Assembly: GCA_016200225.1 (NCBI GenBank)
Contig: JACQFD010000020.1
Coordinates: forward strand, 45,092-109,091
Direction: 5' to 3'
DNA: 64,000 nucleotides
DNA from: Planctomycetota bacterium
Lineage (GTDB): Bacteria > Planctomycetota > UBA1135 > JACQFD01
Both the position numbers and the translations under genes were made by a program. Numbering within the stretch: the first letter of the stretch is position 1; each line of letters begins with the position of its first letter. Under the pieces are notes generated by a model, which was given only the letters and a program-made list of their open reading frames with translations, was not told the origin of the DNA and searched no databases. Of the stretch, positions 58,517-64,000 are shown in pieces.

Positions 58517-60259
58517 TTATTTTCGCGGTCCGGAATCGCCATTCTTGCGAATCTCATCATAACAGGAGAGGATCTTGCGCGCCTCGGTGGCCGTGCGCGC
58601 CTGGATGGCGGCGGTCGCGAGTTCGCGGGCGTCGGCGCTGTCCGTCTCGCGGACGGCGGCTTTCACCTGCGCGATGGCGACGGGAGTCATCGAAAGATTG
58701 CGCAGGCCGAGACCGAGAAGCAGCGGCGTCGTTTGCGGATCGCTCGCGAGTTCGCCGCAGAGCGAAACCTCTCGATTATTAGCATTCGCGCGCTCGACGA
58801 CGCCGGCAATCGTGCGCAAAACGCCCGGATGAAACGGATCGTAAAGCGCGCCGACGCGCGTGTTGTCGCGGTCGACTCCTAACAAATACTGCACGAGATC
58901 GTTGGTGCCAATGCTTACAAAATCGCTGACTTCGCAAATCGCGTCCATGGAAAGCGCGGCCGCCGGCACTTCGATCATCGCGCCGAGCGGGACTTCGCGA
59001 TATTCAATATTCTCGGATTTGAAATATGTTACAATCGACGCGAGAATATTACGAATAGCCCGAAGCTCCTCGACGGTCGTCACCATCGGAATGAGGATTC
59101 GCGTTTCGCCATGCGCCGCAGCGCGCATGATCGCCCTCAATTGTGGAATAAACAAATCCGGCATTTCGAGCGAAATGCGGACGCCGCGCCAGCCGAGCGC
59201 GGGATTCTCCTCCTTGGGCGTTTGAAAGTAAGGAAGCGGTTTGTCGCCGCCCGAATCGACGGTTCGAAACGTCACCGGGCGACCTTTCATTTTTTCGAGA
59301 ATCCGGCGATATTGATAATATTGGTCGTCTTCGGAAAGAAACTCGTTGCTGTCGATAAATAAATATTCCGTTCTGTAAAGTCCGATGCCGTCGATAATAT
59401 TAACATCGAATCCCTCGAGATCGCGGAGATTGTCGACGTTGGCCATGACCGAAACGCGCACGCCGTCCTTCGTGGAGGCCGGCAGCGTCGCCGCGGCCTG
59501 CAACTCCTTGCGGTGCAGGCGCCACGCGTCGCGTTTCTGTTGTATTTGCAATGCCTCTTCGGCCGTGGGCTCGATGTAAACGCTGCCGTCGTCGCCGTTG
59601 ATTGCAATACTAATTCCGTCGCGCACGCGACGTAACAAATCGCGAACGCCCACGATCGCCGGCACGCCGAACGAGCGCGCGAGAATCGCGCCGTGCGAGT
59701 AGCGCCCTCCGCCTTCGGCAAGCACGCCCGCGACCGCGCCGCGTTCGATAAAACTCGCAAACTGCGGAGTCAACTCCTCGGCGACCAAAATCATCGGCTG
59801 CAATTCGCTCGACACGTCGCGGCCCGAAAGAATATTAATTACAACGCTCCACGCCGCGCGCGCCTCCGCGAGAAACTCGCCCTTGATCGTCGGCATGAGC
59901 GCTTCATACGGTTTCGCGAATTGTGTCAACGCCCGCGTGATGGCCGATGCGGCGTCGACGTGGTCGTTTCTAACACATTTGCGCGCGTCGTCTCGAATAT
60001 TAATATCACTGATCAGCGCGAGGTGCGATTTCAAGATGCGCGCGTCGTTCTTACTTATGTGATCGGCGGCTAATTTAATATCGCGCCGCAACTGATCCTC
60101 CGCCCGCGAAAGCGCGACTTCGAATCGTGCGATTTCGTTGTCGACGTCTTCGAATAGAAGGCGACGCACGGGCGAAACGCCCGACGTCGAATGGACGCGG
60201 GCCGGACCGAGCGCGAACCCGGGCGAGACCGACGTCCCCTTCAATGTGAATTGGCTCAT
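58517..60259 (-). CDS. ptsI: Phosphoenolpyruvate-protein phosphotransferase (enzyme I)
   Basis: A 580-residue enzyme I that autophosphorylates from PEP and passes phosphate to HPr. The phospho-His is His189 in AEGGGRYSHGAILARSFG, the same number as in E. coli. The PEP-binding barrel has GIGLYRTEYLF, FRTVDSGGDK, NPALGWRGVRISL, IGTNDLVQYLLG and the catalytic Cys in SLCGELASDP. ATG 60259 starts the conserved SPG segment; an in-frame upstream extension is rejected. No ptsH or sugar-specific EII gene is nearby. Confidence 0.92.
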   Translation of the reverse strand: MSQFTLKGTSVSPGFALGPARVHSTSGVSPVRRLLFEDVDNEIARFEVALSRAEDQLRRDIKLAADHISKNDARILKSHLALISDINIRDDARKCVRNDHVDAASAITRALTQFAKPYEALMPTIKGEFLAEARAAWSVVINILSGRDVSSELQPMILVAEELTPQFASFIERGAVAGVLAEGGGRYSHGAILARSFGVPAIVGVRDLLRRVRDGISIAINGDDGSVYIEPTAEEALQIQQKRDAWRLHRKELQAAATLPASTKDGVRVSVMANVDNLRDLEGFDVNIIDGIGLYRTEYLFIDSNEFLSEDDQYYQYRRILEKMKGRPVTFRTVDSGGDKPLPYFQTPKEENPALGWRGVRISLEMPDLFIPQLRAIMRAAAHGETRILIPMVTTVEELRAIRNILASIVTYFKSENIEYREVPLGAMIEVPAAALSMDAICEVSDFVSIGTNDLVQYLLGVDRDNTRVGALYDPFHPGVLRTIAGVVERANANNREVSLCGELASDPQTTPLLLGLGLRNLSMTPVAIAQVKAAVRETDSADARELATAAIQARTATEARKILSCYDEIRKNGDSGPRK

Positions 60260-60417
60260 TGCGTTGGGCGCGCACGTCGGAGGCGGGACGGACAATGCGC
60301 GGGGCCGCGTTCTTATCCGCGAAGGGCGGGCGTGGCAAGGCGCGAGAAACGGCATTGAAGGTTTTGTCGAGAGAACGCCGATAGGAAATCGCAAATCTGT
60401 TTCTCAGAAGGAGCGCC

Positions 60418-61362
60418 ATGGAAGTCGAGGAAGCTGTCTTGGGGGCTGAGCCCGTCATGTCCACATCGGTCGAAATGAAACCGCGCGCTTCGGTGCGCAT
60501 CGCGGTTTGGATGTGGTTCGGGGCCGCAATTGTTGCATCGGGTTGCGCCGTCGGAATGACGCAGATCCCCGCGGGCGCGATTCCGTTCGCGGAGTGGATC
60601 CGGCCCGCGCACTTCGCCATGGCGGCGGCCGGATTTGTATGTTTCGGATTCTTAGCAATGTCGATCGCGCGGCAAAGCGAAGAATTGATAAGATCCGCCT
60701 CGAGCGCGGGCGAATTGAAAGAATTAATAAATGCTTTGCGCGATGAAATGATTGATATGGGCGGGCGAATGCCCGACATGGGACGAATCGGCGAGTCGGT
60801 CGGCGCGGCGTGCGCCGAATCCGCGGCGCGGACGGAAGCGAAAGTGACGCGGCTCGAAACCGCGATCGAACAGGCGCGCGCGGTCGTGGACGCCGTGCGG
60901 CAAAAACAAGAGGACGCCGAACGCGCACGGTTGACGCTCGCCGGGACGCTCGATTCGTTGAACGCGCGAATTGATAAATTAGTGCGATTGAGCCAGGATT
61001 CGAAGACGGTCGACGTCGCGAAGGAATTGAAGCCTCTCGCCGATATGATTCATAATAACGAATCGGCGTCGAACGCGATGATTCAAAAACAATTCGCGTG
61101 TATTGTCGACTTACAAAACACGATCGCGGGATTGCAGACACACCTCGACGAACAGATGCGCGAAAACGCGGCCGAAATGTCGCGCATGATCGAGTCCGCT
61201 CGCGCGACGACACCGGCGCCGCTGATGCATGTTACAGAAATCGAAGCTTCGCGGCCCGTCGACGCCGAGGAAGAGGCGAAAACCACAATTTCAGAGGGTC
61301 CGCGCGAGGCCCGCACCGTCCTCACCGCCATCGACAAACTCCGCGCGATGCGGAGTACGTAA
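60418..61362 (+). CDS. Coiled-coil membrane protein
   Basis: A 314-residue protein with two TM helices (about residues 28-48 and 63-82) followed by a long helical, heptad-rich cytoplasmic region (about 85-265) with repeated Ala/Glu/Arg and a polar C-terminal tail. No enzymatic motif was found. The layout resembles scaffold or RmuC/methyl-accepting-like helical proteins but matches none I can name. Divergent from ptsI across about 160 bp. Confidence 0.6.
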   Translation: MEVEEAVLGAEPVMSTSVEMKPRASVRIAVWMWFGAAIVASGCAVGMTQIPAGAIPFAEWIRPAHFAMAAAGFVCFGFLAMSIARQSEELIRSASSAGELKELINALRDEMIDMGGRMPDMGRIGESVGAACAESAARTEAKVTRLETAIEQARAVVDAVRQKQEDAERARLTLAGTLDSLNARIDKLVRLSQDSKTVDVAKELKPLADMIHNNESASNAMIQKQFACIVDLQNTIAGLQTHLDEQMRENAAEMSRMIESARATTPAPLMHVTEIEASRPVDAEEEAKTTISEGPREARTVLTAIDKLRAMRST

Positions 61363-61478
61363 AGGACGGTTGGGGATGAAGTCGGGGAGGGTTGGATGAT
61401 ACGCAATTCTTCGTAATATTATTAATATCCCGATTTGTGATCGTTAATAATTTCTAAGTTCGCCGTTAATTACATTTA

Positions 61479-62207
61479 CTATTGGCCAACCGCGTTGTTC
61501 CACGCAGTGGTTACAGAAGCGAGATTAGAGTCAAACGCCGTCGTTGCGGCCGCCACGTCCGTCTTCGCGTCCCACGTCGCAATGAGTGTCGTCACGCCGT
61601 CCGGTACGGAAACGCCATATTTTGTATTGATGCGTTTCACGGCCAGCGCGTTGCGAAGGGCCACCCATTGCGCCTCCGTCGCCGAGGTCGCTGTGTATTC
61701 GATTGATACTCCCCAACTCTGATTGGCTGCAATATTTTGCAACGCGGTCTTTTGATCATTACTAACATTCGCCACGCCGGCGGTGACGATGCTCGCGAGC
61801 GCCGTGGCGCGCGCCGTCGTGGCGGTGTCGAGCGTCGAGGAGGCCGCTTGGTATTGTGTCAACTGCTCGGACGTGGCCGTTCCGCTTTGCACAATTCTTC
61901 GAAGAGAGTCGGCAGACACCTTGGCATTACAATAATTCGTGTCGGCAGTCGAGAGATCGTTTGGGTGATCGGTTAAGTATTGTTTGACATTGTTTACAAT
62001 CGCGGTTGCGCCGCTCCCGTTTACTCCAGCGGCTGCAATCGAACTTGGATCGAGCCCTGCGCGGTAGAGCGCCGATGTTAATGTTGCAGCGTCGGGTGTG
62101 TTGTCAAATCGCACAGCTGCGGCCGACGGGTGCAGGCTAACGATCGTTAGCATCGTGATCGCAATGGCGGCGGTCGTCGTGGCTTTTATAAGTAAGGATG
62201 GCATCAT
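61479..62207 (-). CDS. Secreted Ala/Thr-rich helical protein
   Basis: A 242-residue protein with a signal peptide (about residues 1-31, ending AAA). The mature part is rich in Ala, Thr and Ser and predicted helical, with phrases such as ATLTSALYRAGLDPSSIAAAGVNG at the start and repeated TATTAR-like words. No family recognised. Two consecutive ATG codons (62207 and 62204) follow a GGGAG ribosome-binding sequence at good spacing, one of the clearer ones in this window. Confidence 0.65.
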   Translation of the reverse strand: MMPSLLIKATTTAAIAITMLTIVSLHPSAAAVRFDNTPDAATLTSALYRAGLDPSSIAAAGVNGSGATAIVNNVKQYLTDHPNDLSTADTNYCNAKVSADSLRRIVQSGTATSEQLTQYQAASSTLDTATTARATALASIVTAGVANVSNDQKTALQNIAANQSWGVSIEYTATSATEAQWVALRNALAVKRINTKYGVSVPDGVTTLIATWDAKTDVAAATTAFDSNLASVTTAWNNAVGQ

Positions 62208-62948
62208 GTTCGAACTCCCATTTAGTATTAAAATCAATCTGTAATGTTTGGAATCTGCGGCGTCGGCGCGAATTGCGCCTTTCGTTGCGGGGCAAGCGTA
62301 CACGCGTGTGCCGAAATTTGACAAGGGGATGATTGCAAAAAAAGAAAAGCGACATTTGTGCATTGCGGGAAATTTCGTGCCACGCACGACGACTTCTCTG
62401 ACATCACCAGCTTTCGAGGGGCGCGTCCAACGTCCGCGCGATGTTAATAATAAACTCGCGCCATGTTCAAATTTGTGCGGAAGTCTCGTGAGCAAATCGC
62501 GGATACTACTAATGACACCATTGCAAGCCCGTTGATCAAACTAACTTACAGCCGAAAATATTTTGTGAGAAAATTTTCGGCCGTGCATTGTCGTATTACC
62601 GGGAGGCGTCGGCATTTTTTCGCCTCGCCTGCTAACAAACTGCGGATACTTCATTTCGCATGTGGAAAACTCTCGCAAAAAAAAGCTGGAACTTTCGTTG
62701 ACAGGACTCAGTTTTAGTCATTGAATGTCAAAAGTTCTCGTGAGGCTGCGTCCTGTGACTACAAATCGACGCGCCGACTTGCATGTGAAAGTTTAGAGTC
62801 AGAAAAGCGTTTGAATCAGAGAAGCATTCGAATCGACGCCTGAAGCCAGGCCGCGCGCGCTCTCACCCGAGCCGCTTGTCGGAAGTAATTTATACTTTAG
62901 AAGTCTCGTTTCCTGAGTCTCCGGGCGGAAAACCCGGAAGAGTCTGTC
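62208..62948. other. 741-bp gene-poor stretch with repeats and a hairpin
   Basis: Less GC-rich than its surroundings. It contains an inverted repeat (62551-62581: GCCGAAAAT ... ATTTTCGGC), a pair of related segments around GCGGATACT (near 62508 and 62642), and a promoter-like TTGACA-17-TTGAAT (62698-62726). An 84-codon plus-strand open frame (62463-62717) has no family and crosses these repeats. No gene is supported. Confidence 0.4.
62698..62726 (+). promoter_or_regulatory. Sigma-70-like promoter candidate upstream of the RHS-type gene
   Basis: TTGACA, a 17-bp spacer and TTGAAT form the best -35/-10 pair in the gene-poor stretch. If used, it gives a leader of about 215 nt before ATG 62949. 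Confidence 0.4.
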
Positions 62949-64000
62949 ATGTTGTCCAATCGCGTATCTGTAAAGTCGTCACTCTCGGGTCAATTTATTC
63001 TCGCCGGTGTTTTCGGTGTCCTGGCCGTGCTCGCGGTCGTGTTCTTCTCGTGGCGCCGTCCGTTCGCTAACGATCCAGTCATTGAAATATGGTCGGACTC
63101 GCTCACAAGTTACAAATACACGGGAGCGACGAGCGTGCAGGACGCCCGACCCGGACTTGTAAGATTCCGCGGCGCGCGAATCGACGGATCGTTAAGAGCA
63201 GGGTCACACCTGCCGGTCCTCATGGCGGCCAATCCTTATGAAAGTGCAGGCGGGAGCAGCCGCATGGGAAGTATTGAATTATCGACGGGCACGCTCACGA
63301 TGGACGACGTCGATATCGCGCTTCCGGCGCCCGGGTTCGGATATATTATTTCGAGGTCGTACAACCACGGTCAGGTGGACTCGGGCGGGAGTTCGCGCGT
63401 TTCCGATTCGGTGCAAGGAAGAAATTGGTTTCAAGGGTGCGCGCCGGAAATTATTCGCTACAATAACTCGGGCGACCACTCGAAGGATCAAATAGTACTC
63501 GTCTACGGCGCAGACAGATATTTGGAATTCAGACGCTATAGTTCAACGTCGGCCGCGTATATTGGTTGCAACGGATCCTGCGGATCGATGCAATTCACGG
63601 CGGCTGCCGGTGGCGAGCCTGAAACCTATACTTACTATGACCCCTCCGGCCATAAATTGACGTTCATAGGGTTCGACGGGAACGCTTCAAATTGTTCTGG
63701 CCAGCTCTGGCTCCAGGAAGACTCGGCTGGAAACAAAGCTTACGTCGGCGATCCCACAACCGCTTCAACGGCCATTAGTAACGGTTTCACTGCAACCGGC
63801 GAATTATATAAAGCGTATGACACGGCGTCGCGTCGATACACGTTCGCCACGTCAACCATCGGGGGTCGCAAGCGATATACACAAATCCTTGTCCAGACGA
63901 AAGCATCAGGGTCATGGTCGTCCCCTTCGGGCGTCGTGGAAGTCGCGAGGGTCGATTACGATTATTATCCGGCGGCCGACTCCAACGGCGCGGAAGGAGC
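62949..64000 (+). CDS. RHS/YD-repeat-type surface protein, 5' part
   Basis: Open to the window end (350 codons seen). ATG 62949 is preceded by GGAAGAG at good spacing. The N-terminus has a TM or signal-anchor (about residues 14-34) followed by beta-rich extracytoplasmic sequence including IELSTGTLTMDDVDIALPAPG, FGYIISRSYN and YTYYDPSGHKLTFIGFDG, which are the DUF6531/RHS-associated entry patterns seen before YD repeats. Such proteins are long surface or secreted shells, often with polymorphic toxin tips; the tip is outside the window. Confidence 0.7.
   Translation, partial: MLSNRVSVKSSLSGQFILAGVFGVLAVLAVVFFSWRRPFANDPVIEIWSDSLTSYKYTGATSVQDARPGLVRFRGARIDGSLRAGSHLPVLMAANPYESAGGSSRMGSIELSTGTLTMDDVDIALPAPGFGYIISRSYNHGQVDSGGSSRVSDSVQGRNWFQGCAPEIIRYNNSGDHSKDQIVLVYGADRYLEFRRYSSTSAAYIGCNGSCGSMQFTAAAGGEPETYTYYDPSGHKLTFIGFDGNASNCSGQLWLQEDSAGNKAYVGDPTTASTAISNGFTATGELYKAYDTASRRYTFATSTIGGRKRYTQILVQTKASGSWSSPSGVVEVARVDYDYYPAADSNGAEG

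Noticed and set aside
62463..62717. 84-codon plus-strand open frame in the gap before the RHS-type gene
   Set aside because: No family, no ribosome-binding site, and it runs through the inverted and direct repeats of the region.

Overview
The window looks like chromosomal DNA of a GC-rich, free-living, Gram-negative-type bacterium. It carries outer-membrane porin, lipoprotein and Tat signals, an ECF sigma factor with a FecR-like partner, SWIB and Myb/SANT-like small DNA-binding proteins, a DUF2961 lipoprotein, an RHS/YD-type surface protein and several large multi-TM glycosyltransferase-like proteins. This mix most resembles Planctomycetota or a neighbouring lineage, but that is an impression from gene content, not a phylogenetic result. 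No phage, insertion sequence, CRISPR array or replication origin was seen.

Layout. 0-1 kb: 3'-truncated hisS with tRNA-His just upstream, both on minus. 1-7.4 kb: GT-C-like membrane protein, fbaB, small TPR-like protein, ECF sigma/FecR pair, M23 peptidase. 7.5-12.4 kb: SWIB protein, diiron ferritin-like protein, dipeptidase, cyclophilin, agmatinase-family enzyme. 12.5-13.4 kb: lower-GC cassette with a RelE/ParE-type toxin. 13.6-18 kb: pyrE, DUF2961 lipoprotein and two thioredoxin-like paralogues, the second interrupted by an in-frame TGA. 18-22 kb: two CBS proteins, a sigma-54 activator and a secreted protein. 22-27 kb: phosphoketolase-like enzyme and an AtuA-type gene pair. 27-31.7 kb: porin plus ZnuABC-like zinc/manganese uptake. 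31.6-39.7 kb: rnc-mfd operon, threonylcarbamoyl-AMP synthase, and an RbsC/RbsB-like permease and binding protein without an ATPase. 39.7-43.7 kb: two tandem GT-C-like membrane proteins. 43.9-49.7 kb: polyamine-type cluster speD, DUF4178, small exported protein, DUF350, membrane SpeE, flavin oxidase. 49.8-53.6 kb: ABC-2 ATPase/permease quartet. 53.7-64 kb: citrate synthase, xylulokinase, trmB with a SANT-like protein, ptsI, a coiled-coil membrane protein, a secreted protein, a gene-poor 740-bp stretch, and the 5' part of an RHS-type gene.

Main discoveries. (1) Positions 16841-17866 look like one selenoprotein gene rather than two fragments. The reading frame is continuous across a TGA at 17105-17107, giving a thioredoxin-type U-P-P-C motif, and a perfect 8-bp hairpin with a GGTGC loop sits 16 nt after the TGA, as in bacterial SECIS elements. 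(2) The adjacent hisS and tRNA-His have the divergent identity set known from alphaproteobacteria: no encoded G-1, U72 and A73 in the tRNA, and EKPGPGR instead of a Gln-containing motif-2 loop in the enzyme. (3) Many start codons lie 6-9 nt after a TATAAT-like box, which suggests widespread leaderless transcription. Two genes (a znuC-like ATPase and the Sua5-family gene) have no ATG, GTG or TTG that would keep the conserved N-terminus.
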